A DNA stretch of 64,000 nt from Gigantopelta aegis (lineage: Eukaryota > Mollusca > Gastropoda > Neomphalida > Peltospiridae): NCBI RefSeq assembly GCF_016097555.1, contig NC_054710.1, positions 335,330 through 399,329 on the forward strand, written 5' to 3'. Shown in pieces: positions 34,819 to 46,299 of the stretch; positions within the stretch are counted from its first letter, which is position 1, and the number at the start of each line of letters is the position of its first letter. The notes under the pieces are model-generated. The model did not search any database. It was given only the letters and a program-made list of their open reading frames with translations, and had not been told where the DNA came from. The translations under genes were made by a program, and so were the position numbers.

Positions 34819-37800
34819 CTAAAAGAAAAAATATATAATCTTATGCTTTATTCCCAATCTTACATGACATAAACAACCCCAAAATCCAGTGTTGTATGAT
34901 AACCATAATACACAGATGATAATAAACGATTTGCTAACTATTATGAAGTCTATGGGTTGGAAATAACACCTGTGAATATTTTATATTTATTTCTAACCTG
35001 AATTATAAATAGTAAATGAACTGAACTGTTGTGAAAAAGACTTTACAACTCCATCATTTTATATTTATTTGTAACATGCTGTAATAATGGTTTTCTTTTT
35101 TAAATAAACATGTTGATTAACAAAACACTGCAGTAATAAAGGTTTTGTGATTTAAATAACGATGTCGAAGGAACTAAAGAAAATAAAGAAATAAAAGGAA
35201 AATAATAAGTACAATAATTAAAAAAAAAAAAAATTATTTTAAAATTCCAAAACAAATGTATTAACGTTTTCTTTTAATTACCCCCACACACCCGACGATA
35301 CCCCCCCCCCCCCGACCAAAAAAATAAAAAACAAAACAAAACCCCCCCCCCAAAAAAAAACCCCCCACAAAAACCCCCAACCTAACAAGTGTTTACAACT
35401 AGGAAGATTATGTAAAAACAGTGAAATTGGTTTCAAACTTTCAAATATTAATACTTATCATTAATTAACACCCTTCCTCCTGCAAACACCCCCACGTCAA
35501 CAGTCCTTGCTATTTGCGAAGGTAACAGCATTTGTATCATTATCTGGTATTTACATTAGTATTGTTATTTGTACTACAAGCCCACCGCATTAGGATCTCA
35601 ACGTTTTAAACAGACAACACTGGCTATAGCAGGGGTGCACAAATGTGAAATTGTGATAGTTGCCCGGTGGGCAACCAGTAGCTGAAGTTTGGTTGCCCAA
35701 CATCATCTCTTGGTTGCCCACATAGTATTTCATAAAACGTTTTATGAATATAATTTTGAACAGTCTTTAAAATGAAACTGAAATTTAAAATGTTTTTATT
35801 TTTATCATTACTTATCAGTTTACTTTTATTTCTTTTTTAAAATTATTTATCTACAGCTCATCTTCGCTTAGGCTGAAAAAAAGTTTGTTTTGTTTAACGA
35901 CACCACTGGAGCACATTGATTAATTAATCATCGGCTATTGGATGTCAAACATTTGGTAATTCTGACTCGTAGACATCAGAGGAAACTCGCTACATTTTTC
36001 CTAATGCAGCAAGGGATCTTTTATATGCACTTTCCCACAGACAGGAAGGCACATACCACAGCCTTTGTCCTGTTGTTGTGCACTGGTTGGAACAAGAAAA
36101 AACCCAGCTGAATGGATCCACAGAGGCGGTTCGATCTCGCTTGGGCTGTCACAGTCATAATATTTTAATGAACTCAGGGCTCATCCAGGATTAAAAATAC
36201 CTGTAGCCAAAACAATTGCCAAATAGGATTTTTATTTGCCACAATGAAAAGGTTTTAGCCAAAATTGTTTTGTGTAGTACTGTATAGAGTATTTATATAT
36301 GAATATGAAAATGCATCTTTTTCAGCTAATTATGTACAAACTGGAATACATCTGAGTAACAAAATTACCCCCTGATCAAAATCAAAAGACAGCAATGGGG
36401 TAGGGGCAGTTAATATATTACTTTGATTTTTCAGTGGGTGAGGGGAGATATGCAGAGTTGGAAGCCAATGCCCTCTGCAAACACACCCAAAATTCTAAGG
36501 CCTATGGCATTAATAAAAATCTGAGAGCCAATACTCTTCTTTTTTTAAACAGTGCTAATTATTTCTGTAAAATAGCAATCTTTATTTTGGTTTGAACTGC
36601 TTTTAATTGTATTTTAAAGTAACCCATCTATTCCACACCCCAACAATTTCGTAATTTGCGCCATGTTGTTGATTTCCGCGTCGTGTTAAATGCTTATTGT
36701 TGATATAAGCTTGTAAAATACGTAGCCTAAGAATGCTGACTTCACATTATGACAATTATTATCCATTTACTTCAAAAGGTTTTGATTAAAAAGATTATGA
36801 ATTCAAATTTTACGGTCTTTTTAAAATCTAGCTAACTTTTGAGATGTCACCTCACAGTCAACAAATTTATATAATATTATATCTAACAAATATCATGATT
36901 ATTTTTAACTAATTGTATTCAGTGTACGTTTAACCTCAATTTGTATAAATACTGCAAGTTTCTTTCACGCGATCTCGAAATGCACGAGTGCGAAATTAAC
37001 AAAGACAACGGAAATAAACAAACGAAACAGCAGTTAAGTGTTCATTGATGCGTACAACTATTTGGTGGTGGTTTTTTTTTCTCACAAATTTACATCAAGA
37101 TTTACTTGCGTGTAATCGTGTTGTTTTTAATGTTTTGTGACACGTGCACAGTCTCTTTGACTGTCAAGCGTGACCTATATGCACTTGAGAACAGCCAACG
37201 AACGTTGTTCCAAATGTCGCGAACAATGTCTTGGTTCCCGACGTGGACATTGGGTTTAACGTGAAGCGCATACTGTTTAGCAGATGTTTTTGGTTTGCAC
37301 GGCCTGCTGAACTCGGCCCTAACCTACTTGTTTTGGCCCTGAAATGTTCTCAGATTACATGCTATCTTCCCATTTGGACATTGGGTTTCCAAAATCCGGA
37401 CATTTGACCGCGCGCAGTAGTCTGCTGTTTGACTGTGATTTTTTGGTTGGCAGACAGCTATGCTGAACTCGGACTGAAGTACAGGGGATTGTCTTTTGCC
37501 CTGAAATGGCCTTGTTGACACTGAAGACTTGTTTTGTGGTCCGGTCATGCAAAAGTAGTGCTTTTTGTGCGCAATGGGTGTACTCCGGCCTGGTTTAGAC
37601 TGTGTATTTCTGTTTAAACCAATATGCTGGGAGAAAGAGCTGGACAACATGGGTTGTCCTTTTCAGGGTATGTGTCCCCCATGCAGGCAAAGGTACATAC
37701 AAAACTTCACTGGCCTGCTGATATTAATAAAAATGTTATAGCCACTAAGGCTATATAGAAACATATAGCGAAATTAATTGTGGTCTGAGGCCAAGTAGCA

Positions 37801-39727
37801 TGTGTAATGAAACTGACACGCAATTTCGGCCCGTTTGTATTACTTTGGCTCAAAGACTTTACAGTTAAAATAACATGCTACAGATTTTTCAGATTTTCTT
37901 GCATACATGTTGCCGTTAAAATTAATAACTGTGATTATTAAAATAAGCAAACATTGTTATGCTGAATTCTTGATGACTCCTCTTATCGTTACCAGTCGCG
38001 AGATCCCTGTTAATATTTGGTATTATTATTATATGTTAGGTGTCGGATAGATTATGTAACCGATTGTTCACATCGGAAGATAGAAAATGGCTTAGCCAAA
38101 TTTTTAGCTCAGAAATGGATGGTTGTTGGTGTAGTGTGTGGCCTTTCACATGTCTTGTGCCCTTTGCTAGTAGCCACCATTCTGAAACGTATCTGTCTGC
38201 ATTGAACTCGTCAAAATCATGCACGGTGGACGCTGAGTGGATGGCAGCGTTAGGGTGGATATTTATATGGCCTGTGATTCAAGTCATCAGTTTCGATACT
38301 TTTGAATTGCCCGTGACTGTCGGAGTGTCGTGAAGTTTTGTTTTTCATTTTACTTGTTTTATGATTTTCTTGGTTGCCCGTCGTGCAAGTGTTTGACAAA
38401 GAATGGTTGCCCGCAAGATATTTTGGTTGTCCCGGGCGCGCGGACAACCGATTTGTGCACACCTGCTATAGGATTTAATAATAATTACTTCCTGTATATT
38501 ATCCAACCCGTGGGTATAGCAACAGCCAATACAACAGCGATCACAATTCCAGATATAGCACCTGTACTTAAGCCAGACGTGCGCTCACTCTCACTGTCAG
38601 GTTCTGAAAATATATAAAACTGTAAATTAACAACGAGATCACAATCACCGCTATAACACACCCACCTAAACCACCAGACATACACAGTGGACTAGCAGTT
38701 TCTGAACATATATAAAACTGTCAATTAACAACGAGATCAGAATCACCTCTATAATACCTCCACCTAAACCACATGAAAGCCTTCAAATGTATTATGGTAA
38801 ACACTCACAGGCCATTTCACGATGTGACGCATCACTGACCAAACTGTGTTCACCTTGTACATCACTGACCAAACTGTATATGCAATACCCTGTGTTCACC
38901 TTGTACATCACTGATCAAACTGTATATGCAATACCCTGTGTTCACCTTGTACATCACTGAACAAACTGTATATGCAATACCCTATGTTCACCTTGTACAT
39001 CACTGATCAAACTGTATATGCAATACCCTGTGTTCACCTTGTACATCACTGATCAAACTGTATATGCAATACCCTGTGTTCACCTTGTACATCACTGATC
39101 AAACTGTATATGCAATACCCTGTGTTCACCTTGTACATCACTGAACAAACTGTATATGCAATACCCTATGTTCACCGTGTACACGCTTTTTCATCTTATT
39201 TGTGAACATCTTGTACATGTATGTCCAATTAAAGTTAAAAGTTTATTTTATTCAAACACAAAAAAAATGCACATTCATTTATTAATCATCGGCTGTCTGA
39301 TGTGAGACATCTGGCCATTTCACACGTATTGAGAGGAAACCCACTACATTCTGTTTACATTAGCAGCAAGGATCTTTAATATGTCATTTCCTCACAAGGG
39401 TGTCACATACCTGACAGCACATACACGGCTAATATACGATTCGTACTATGACCAATCAAATAATGATATTGGTAGTTAACATTTAATAATCACTGGTAGA
39501 AGATAGTCGTGGTATAAATATAATACGATTTCTGTAACAGGTTCAATAAAGACAATACTAAAACAAACTGTCAGATTAATAAAGCAGACCCACCACTGGG
39601 CAGACTCACTCATCAAGTCGTACCAAACGGCATGATAGGATGTCTGTATTATGGAACGTCTAACTTTTGCGAGATAACCTCGAACACTTAACTTCGTCTC
39701 TTTTGTTGTTGTTTTGTGTGTGTGTGT

Positions 39728-39769
<42 letters not shown>

Positions 39770-40728
39770 AAGATAAAGACTTTATTTACACTCGGGCCAC
39801 TGCACAACGGCATAGGAGGAATACATACATAACCATTATGTTATATTCACATGACAAGATGGTTGACAATACGCACTTTAATTACAATGAATACACATAC
39901 AGAGAAACATAGAAGCACACATATCAATATAGTATTGAATAATACAGATATTTAATACGTATATACGGGAATCTAGTACTTATAAATGAATAAATTATTA
40001 AACATATATATGATACAGTACATAATGGTAATAGTTTACTAAATATTTTTGGTTTTGGTGGTGTTTGTAGTCAAGGGCTTTTAAATTCATTAATTATTGT
40101 ATTTATGAAACATGCTAATTTCTTTACGTGTACTAATTCGTTTATTCTCCATTAGTTTTCTAAATTTATAAGTACTTAGTCGCGTGTAATATGGGTGTAG
40201 AAACTGGACCCTTGCATTATGAAAAAATAAAGGCAAATAAAAAGATGATGGAACTCGTCACCAATGTCCGTTACGTTACATAATGTACAAATTCTATTTT
40301 CAATAAGTATGTTATTTAAGCATCCAGTTTCAACTGGTAGGTAATGGACAGACGTTCTAAATGTAAGAGTATTGTCCACAGTTTCTCGTAGTTTATTAAT
40401 ACAGACTTCGAAAAATAGTTGGTCTTTATATAATTGGTAAGTGTTGCCTCTCAACATTTTTATATCTCCATATTTTGCATCCATATAATAAAACTTGAAG
40501 AACAACTGTGTTGAAATTTTTTAGTTCACATTCGGTTGAGAGATATTTGTCCTTTGGTTTTGATAGAGTACAAAGGGCATGGCCTTGGAAGCCTGTAATT
40601 CGAAAGTTGCTCAATTTTGTAAAAGTAATTCCTAAGTATTAGTATTCTTTCACATTTTTCTAATATATTGTTTCCAATATGAAAATTATGTTACCGTTAA
40701 AAATCAATATTTTCGTTTTATTACCATT

Positions 40729-40800
<72 letters not shown>

Positions 40801-41089
40801 CATTATTATTATTATTACCATGTATTTTAAGTTTCCATTTATTGCAATATTGATAAAACATATTTAAGATGTGTGGTAGGTCTGCTGCAGTGGTTGATAA
40901 CAATACCGGTGCCACTAGATTGTTATTGTATAACTGATGTCCGGTAAACAATATATAATGATCTTCAAATTAATTCGTATCATGTCTTCTTTTTCTTTCT
41001 TTTTTAAGGTCCATCAGGGTATGAAAACATACCAAAATGTTGTATTTTATTCTTTATTTATTTAATATTATTATTCTCTCTCCCTCCCT

Positions 41090-41169
<80 letters not shown>

Positions 41170-44100
41170 GTTGGTTTTTGTTTGGCTTATTATTATTTTT
41201 ATTTTTATTATTATTATTATTATTTATTAGTAGTATGCTGTTGTTATTATTATTTTTAATCCAGGCATATTTTTACCCATAATGTCCACTGATTTTTCTA
41301 TGAAATCTAAATCAAAGAAACTAATGCTACATGTAACTTACTTCCAATGGTCTTTTCACAATAAGATCGTCGGCCAAGCCATGGATCACGGCACGCCCAT
41401 GTACCAGCGTCAGTTTTCGGATCGAACGACTCTATTATCAACGTGCATTCTTCGGGCGTATTGATCACACCGGTATAGCGGTCAGTGAATTCCCCAGACG
41501 TAGTACATACCGATTGTTCAAAGTCACAGGACACTACCTCTTTATTAAATGGTGCAATCCACAGTGTTTTTCTTTCACGTACAGTTCCAGTTACAGTACA
41601 CTTTAATTCTGTTTTTTGCCCTTCAATTCCGGGCTCCATACAGGCAATGTATGCTCTACCTAGCCAACTTCCTGTAAATATAAAATAATAATAACAAATA
41701 TATATATTGTATATATTAGTCCAGGGACATTAGGTCAAAATTAGTGTTGAACCCGAAAATAAATAGTACTTAGCTGGATTTTCCAGGATAGTCCAATACT
41801 ATAATATATAGTTTGCTCAGCAGGATTTTGATCTTTTAACCCCCAAAATTCCCAAAGTACTGTTCAACAATAAGCAATCTGGACATGAGACCCCCAACCT
41901 CCCCCCCCCCCCCCACCCCCCACGTACGGTTTGTACGCTCGTGAAAATGTTTTAAATTATGGCCGGCCCCTAACCGAATCACGAGTACGATTTTAATATG
42001 GAATACAAATATTAATAGTGGCTCATATGTTAAGAAGATAATATTATTTGGGCGACTAACGCCATTATGTTTTAATATTTAAGTTGCCCAAACAGGACAT
42101 TGGTAGCATTTGGCGACCTGACCACAAGCCGTTTCGAGCCCTGTCATCGCTGAGGATCCTCGTGTTTCTGTGGCAAGGATGTTTGGGAAGTATCTCCTTC
42201 GTCATGAGTTTGCACAGACGAAGGTTTTTAATAGCCCGTTCTTGTCTCAGTAACACATAACTATTAAGGCAGCGGTGTGCATATCTATTCATGTTTGGCA
42301 TCCCAGCCATAGTTTCAGTCGCACTGGCAATTCGTGCCAATTCAGCAGCACACATGCAGAATTTGAGAAGCGTAACAGGAGAGTATGTGATGTCATTGAT
42401 GGCACCATGACCTTTCAAGGTTTTATTACCCTGCTCCTGGCCTTGGTCGATCCCAAGACGGGTGAATGAAATTGTGTTAGAACTATTCACTGTGAACTCT
42501 CCCGAAAGAAACCATTGCCATATTTCAGGAACCACTGTCTGGAGTTGAAACATTTGTGCAATATATTCGGGGATATTCTGTGCATAGTCAAGTCTATCAT
42601 ATGCAAAGACATATATACACAATTTCTTAAGAGATGACAGATATAGCTATTGACGTGTGGTAAGTTGGAGTTGTAGTAGAGTCATCACTTGCCGCATGTG
42701 CATGTGTGCCTATTTAATGTGGGTTCTGCGTTTGTGTCTGGCATCAAAGTCGGCCAGCTGCTTGTTAAGGTTGAGAGACTTAAATGTAACAAGCAATGCT
42801 ATGTGTGCTTCATTAATACCTTGTTTGGATCCACATGAAGTTGACAATAACTCAGCACTATCCTCTAGCTGTGTGCGTACTGCAGGTTTTTCTGACAAGA
42901 ATGCTTCTAACCAAAGATCGAACAGTGCTTGGAGTGTTACCTCGTGGACTTCTATAACTCTGCTGTAGTGATTCATCATTGTCATTGGTAATTTGGTTTA
43001 CAGTAACAGAACTATACAAATCTGCTTCGACTCAAGCATCGTCTAAGCCACTGCCTTCTATGGTCCTTCCTAAGCATTTCGGAGCACACAGTGGTGTGTG
43101 AAAAGCTCCTGGGCATAAGACTAACTTATATTTGTAATGGAGTCTAGATGCGTCAACTTTAAAACGCACTTGTACAGATCCATTGCAAATGTTACCACAT
43201 GTTTTTTGTCACCACCTGAAATTAATTCATTGAAAATAAATACAGTAGACTTGTACCCTTTTGTAATTATAAACATGATCTATTTTACCTTTAAAAGTAA
43301 GTTTGTAGAGGGTCTACAAGTCGAGATATGCCAGAAATATATATGTAAATGGTGGCCATTTTGAAATCCCAGATGGCGGCCATTAGGATGATGGGGACAA
43401 TTGGTAACAAGTGGTTTTGCTTCAGTGGTGTTATAATAGTTCATCCTGAAAGTTACTAAGATTGTACCCGAAATTACATATGAGCCTCAATTTTACTACA
43501 CAAGGCAGCAGACTGCATGTGCATGTCTCTCTAAATATGTGTCTTCCTGCTGTGGAAGATAATGGATGGTGGCTTGAAGAGGGAGTTTATATTCCATTGA
43601 AACGTGTTATGTCCAGGAAATTGCTAATGCATCAAGAACAATTCGTCTTACACTCCTCTTTGCAAATGTTTCATTTCAGGTTGTAACAATTTCTCTGATA
43701 ATGAGGATGATGAGGATGACACTGATCTATAAGGCTGCAAAGATAACCCGTGTTCCATGAGAACATCTTACCAGTCTAGTGTATATTAATCCTGCTTATT
43801 GGTGTCTATTCCTACTTGTTTTACACTATAGACTTTTATTGCTTGTATTAGTATTTAGTATTCTAGCGCTTGTATAGTTTTACAGCTATGAGTAAATTGT
43901 TATGTTCGCTCGAAAGTAATTTGTGTTGAATTTGTATCTGCAGTTGTGATCTTGACCTGGACCAAATGACCTTGCCTTCCACCTCGAATTCATCTGGAAT
44001 CCTTATAATCGGACTCGGCTCCCTCAATTAGACGCAGAAATCATTAAAATCCGCCAATTAGATACCCCGTTACGCCTGTCTGGTGGTGGCCATTTTGAAA

Positions 44101-46282
44101 AAGGCCTTAAAAGGGGGTTACGGGGTACAAACAAAACTGAACACTAAAGTTTTCTTTTATTTTGATCGAAAGTGGTACCAACCCCGAAAAAATATCAATT
44201 TTAGCAAACAAATCCTACAGGACACTGTTTTCCTACATATCAGTCTGCACTATATGTGCCAATACTGTATAGCCGCCATTTTATTATTTGGAATTGGGGG
44301 GAAACCTTTATTGGATATGCTGAATCTAAATCATGACTAAATAGTTATTGTCCAACCTTTGGCTAACTTGTAAAGTGTTCACTATTAGTTATAATGTAAA
44401 ACACTGCGTTGAACTGGGGTGGGGTGGGGGGGTGGGGGGTGGGGGGGGGGTGAGTGGGTGGGGGTGGGATGGGTAAAAACTCAAAGTCGGCTGGGCAAAC
44501 AACATATTTGAAATCAGCATCCCTGAAATATGGTAAAACATGTGTTTCCTTACTTTTAACAAGAAATGCGTACAATGCCTTGTTAAACGATATTTTCACA
44601 AATTTGGACTAGAAGACACATTATTGGATCTTTGTTTTAATTTTTTGACCAAGGAAAGGATGTCAGTCCAGGAATATTAGGTCAAAATTAACCCAGAAAT
44701 AATTAATACAGAGCTGCATTTCCCTGGATAGTTGCTGAATACCGTTAGTAATAACATATCAAAAGTCCACAAGTTTCCAAAGTGTGCTAACTTTGCTACT
44801 GACATAAATGCATATTTAACATGATTACGTTAGTAACCTATTTTCGTCTTCAACCTTTGAGATTGGGGACCAACTCAAAATGCCCATGCCCATCGCTATG
44901 CAACTGCAAGGATGTCCGTGTTTGCTGGTTTTTGCAGTTTGTGATGTTGAATTACAATGATAGTTTAAATTACTTATGCATGCGCCTTTATACATTTTAT
45001 TTAAATAAATAATGTGTATTTAATTAATAAGATAAATCGGTTAACAATATGTTTACGGACCTAAATGTGCCAACATTCTATAGTGGTTTCGAAAGAAGAA
45101 CAGTGGGCTATATTTGAGTAAAACTTGATAATTCTTCATAAATCAAAACGTTTGTTTTGTTGTCTTAACATTTTACAGCAGAATGGATTGTATTTCATAT
45201 TACAATGTGCTACGGATATTGTTTTCATATATGAAGCCACATACGTTTTAATGGAAGGATATATTTTCAGGAATGGGAAGGTAGCTGACACTGTAATGTA
45301 CAACATTAGATGCTTTAGTCAAAGTACTGTTCAAGATATATGATGTATTGAGCTATATCAATCAACATATTGTTTAATATGATTAGAAATTTATAACACA
45401 AACACGGGTATATTTTTTATTATAAATATTCGCCAGAAAAACAGAACAGCTGAATTATTTTCGGGAATGTCCGCAAGATTTGACCCTTCAGGTAATGAAG
45501 GGAACTCCTTTTGATAGCCAGCGCTATTGTTCATGACCTATTTTGTGCTTATTATGATTAAACGTCGATGAATTTAGTATTCTTGCATACCCTAGTAATC
45601 TGGCTGTGAGAAAACTGTGTGTGAATGTGATTACAATATGGTGTAAAGACTTGACAGGAAGAAATGTCCGAGACCATCGCGACAGCAGTGGACACTTTAT
45701 TTCGATGCGTTCGAACTGGCTTGTCGGCTTAAGAGAGACATGGGAATACCATGTGTTACGGTTTTTAAAAAAGATGCTGTACCAAAACAAATTATGCGTC
45801 ATAAAACAAGTGATAACACGCCGACGCCATCCACACCGAAACGACCCAGGGGTGCATATCGTCAACGTCCCAAACGTCGTTATGGTTCCAACTCCGTTCA
45901 GTTTGTTTTCTCATGCACGGTTTGTGCAATCAACATGGAATTTGTTGCCGTCTGCTTCTCGTTCATTTCGAGAACATTTGCATTAACTATAAAGTTCATA
46001 CAAGTAAATATCTATGGTGTTTTGTTTGTTTTGTTTGTTTGTTTGTTTGTTGTTGTTTTTTAAAATAATTTCAATTTGATATGACGTAACAACAAAACTA
46101 AAAGTGTTTTGGAAATAAGAAAAAAATATTATTTGGAGGATATAATTTTACCCGTGTTACCCTCTGGAAGAAACCCTGATTGATATAACATTCAATAACG
46201 AGTCATTATCATTACCTCCTGTAACACGCTTGACAGTAAGCACGGAGGCAAACACGGCGACAGAAGCAACAGTTAACTTCAT
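34798..46282 (-). CDS. Single-Ig-domain transmembrane receptor gene (four coding exons)
   Basis: Exons on the minus strand: signal peptide (46282-46216), Ig domain (41671-41342), membrane segment (38603-38489) and tail (34818-34798). All have GT/AG borders and compatible phases (1, 1, 2). The predicted product is about 180 residues. It has a 22-residue hydrophobic leader, one Ig-type domain with seven Cys, an acidic/Ser stalk, a membrane helix (AISGIVIAVVLAVAIPTGWI) and the basic tail YRKKEACKR. This is a small type I membrane protein. The ligand and signalling route are unknown; the tail has no tyrosine motif. If the 38.49-kb donor is not used, translation stops two residues later (YRK). Introns hold a hAT-like element, LINE, SINEs and tandem repeats. 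A related, broken locus lies at 7.9-10.5 kb. The exon model is inference from splice sites and phase; the parts are clear. Confidence 0.7.
35220..35392. repeat. A/C homopolymer-rich tract
   Basis: Runs of C (35299-35313, 35342-35350) mixed with A runs and 'aaaacaaaaccc'. Low complexity, in the intron of the receptor gene. Confidence 0.85.
35630..38465. mobile_element. CAG-ended DNA transposon (hAT-like), 2836 bp
   Basis: Left end CAGGGGTGCACAAAT, right end ATTTGTGCACACCTG: inverted repeats matching at 14 of 15 positions. Flanks CTATAG on both sides (35624-35629 and 38466-38471), a 6-bp duplication. Subterminal 'ggttgccc' copies occur near both ends. It contains a SINE (35880-36150). Short frames at 37.32-37.65 and 38.02-38.33 kb show no recognisable transposase. 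It lies in the intron between membrane and tail exons of the receptor gene. Confidence 0.85.
35880..36150 (-). mobile_element. tRNA-derived SINE inserted in the hAT-like element
   Basis: From agtttgttttgtttaacgac through cagcaagggatcttttatat and gtgcactggttggaacaaga to ggcggttcgatctcgc. The central and tail parts are very close to the consensus seen at 31.8 kb. Confidence 0.9.
38489..38603 (-). CDS. Membrane exon of the Ig receptor
   Basis: The acceptor tatattttcag is followed, in phase 1, by PDSESERTSGLSTG (acidic, Ser-rich stalk) and the hydrophobic run AISGIVIAVVLAVAIPTGWI, then IYRK. A GTAATT donor at 38488 would continue into the tail exon in phase 2. Otherwise a TAA at 38487-38485 ends the protein. 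The TM helix of about 20 residues with following Arg-Lys fits a type I stop-transfer segment. Confidence 0.75.
38603..38775. repeat. 98-bp tandem duplication including a splice-acceptor region
   Basis: The segment tctgaaaatatataaaactg at 38603 repeats as tctgaacatatataaaactg at 38701, followed by shared aattaacaacgagatca and cacctaaaccac. On the minus strand it duplicates the acceptor just upstream of the membrane exon, creating a possible decoy. Confidence 0.85.
38828..39180. repeat. 46-bp tandem repeat, about seven units
   Basis: Unit catcactgatcaaactgtat followed by atgcaataccctgtgttcac and cttgta. Units differ at only a few positions. Intronic. Confidence 0.95.
39240..39430 (-). mobile_element. 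SINE fragment, degenerate
   Basis: Plus-strand blocks tttattaatcatcggctgtc, gaggaaacccactacattct and attagcagcaaggatcttta identify the tail-side half of the common SINE. The head is lost. Confidence 0.7.
39728..39767. repeat. Uninterrupted poly-G run of about 40 bases
   Basis: Follows a short TG run and directly abuts the 3' terminus of the minus-strand LINE (ctttatcttgtc). On the LINE strand it is a poly-C tail. Length may be affected by assembly. Confidence 0.9.
39768..40990 (-). mobile_element. LINE 3' part, same family as the 12.1-kb fragment
   Basis: On the minus strand: FYQYCNKWKLKI near 40.85 kb, VVLQVLLYGCKIWRYKN near 40.48 kb, then NRICTLCNVTDIGDEFHHLF near 40.26 kb, the CCHC-like C-terminal block of CR1/jockey-type elements. 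The 3' UTR ends with AATAAAGTCTTTATCTTGTC at 39768, followed by the C run. An AT microsatellite (40734-40795) and frame changes break it. Confidence 0.85.
40734..40795. repeat. (AT)n microsatellite
   Basis: Pure AT run within the LINE remnant. Confidence 0.95.
41097..41167. repeat. (CT)n microsatellite
   Basis: CT run in the intron after the Ig exon, next to an ATT-rich stretch (41187-41225). The paralogous left intron has a related ATA-rich stretch, where the hAT-like element landed. Confidence 0.95.
41342..41671 (-). CDS. Immunoglobulin-like domain exon of the receptor
   Basis: 330 bases between a tatttacag acceptor and a GTAAGT donor, phase 1 on both sides. It encodes SWLGRAYIACMEPGIEG, QKTELKC (B strand), CDFEQSVC, TSGEFTDRYTGVIN and KTDAGTWACRD (F strand with the DAGxWxC signature), ending RRSYCEKTIG. 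Seven cysteines: the canonical pair plus further probable disulphides. The shared core (TSGEFTDRYTGVI, TLIIESF) is identical or nearly so in the left paralogue, while the segments between differ strongly. Confidence 0.85.
41719..41890. repeat. Dispersed repeat, copy 1 (pair with 44664-44800)
   Basis: Starts gtccagggacattaggtcaa; the second copy starts gtccaggaatattaggtcaa. Later blocks (ctggata, caaaag, ttcccaaag) also match, in direct orientation. The pair encloses the unnamed protein remnant at 42.1-43.0 kb. Their relation to it is unknown. Confidence 0.6.
42065..42985 (-). pseudogene. Remnant of an unnamed repeat-borne protein family
   Basis: Two minus-strand pieces. 42985-42710 contains EVHEVTLQALFDLWLEAFLS, and 42622-42065 starts CIYVFAYDRLDYAQNIPEYI and continues LGIDQGQEQGNKTLKGHGAI. 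I recall similar proteins (a 'YDRxNYARxxPxY' block, then a 'VDQxxExxNK' block) as highly multicopy, uncharacterised genes in molluscs and cnidarians. I know no function. The two pieces are in different frames. Not a host single-copy gene as far as I can judge. Confidence 0.5.
43000..44660. other. Non-coding flank with 'ggtggccattttgaaa' blocks
   Basis: No gene supported. Related blocks (ggtggccattttgaaatccc at 43352 and gtggtggccattttgaaaaa at 44083, plus atggcggccatt at 43374) suggest decayed mobile-element sequence. A G-rich tract lies at 44417-44470. Confidence 0.5.
44417..44470. repeat. G-rich tract with quadruplex potential
   Basis: At least six runs of four or more G separated by single T or GT. 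It could form a G-quadruplex on the plus strand. Confidence 0.8.
44664..44800. repeat. Dispersed repeat, copy 2
   Basis: Direct partner of 41719-41890 (gtccaggaatattaggtcaa, then aattaatacagagctgcatt and aaagtccacaagtttccaaa). Confidence 0.6.
44801..46215. other. Intronic, no supported coding region
   Basis: First intron side of the receptor gene. A frame at 45606-45986 and an overlapping one at 45740-46063 show no family resemblance or splice context. The rest is AT-rich. Confidence 0.5.
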
Positions 46283-46291
46283 AGTCCTTGT
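46216..46291 (-). CDS. Signal-peptide exon of the Ig receptor
   Basis: The acceptor ctcttatttacag at 46292 is followed by ACAAGGACT and the ATG at 46282-46280. It encodes MKLTVASVAVFASVLTV, then KRVTG, and a GGAG|GTAATG donor in phase 1. A Lys at position 3 followed by a 14-residue hydrophobic core fits an N-terminal signal peptide. A further 5' UTR exon must lie upstream, since this exon begins with an acceptor. I could not locate it. Confidence 0.7.
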
Positions 46292-46299
46292 CTGTAAAT

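Noticed and set aside
37324-38333. Frames of 60-108 codons inside the 2.8-kb hAT-like element as transposase
   Set aside because: No DDE, BED-finger or dimerisation motif visible. Short and mutually overlapping.
45606-46063. Overlapping frames of 107-126 codons on the plus strand
   Set aside because: No recognisable motif, no splice context, and they lie in an intron of the opposite-strand gene. A basic segment (KRPRGAYRQRPKRR) alone is not enough.
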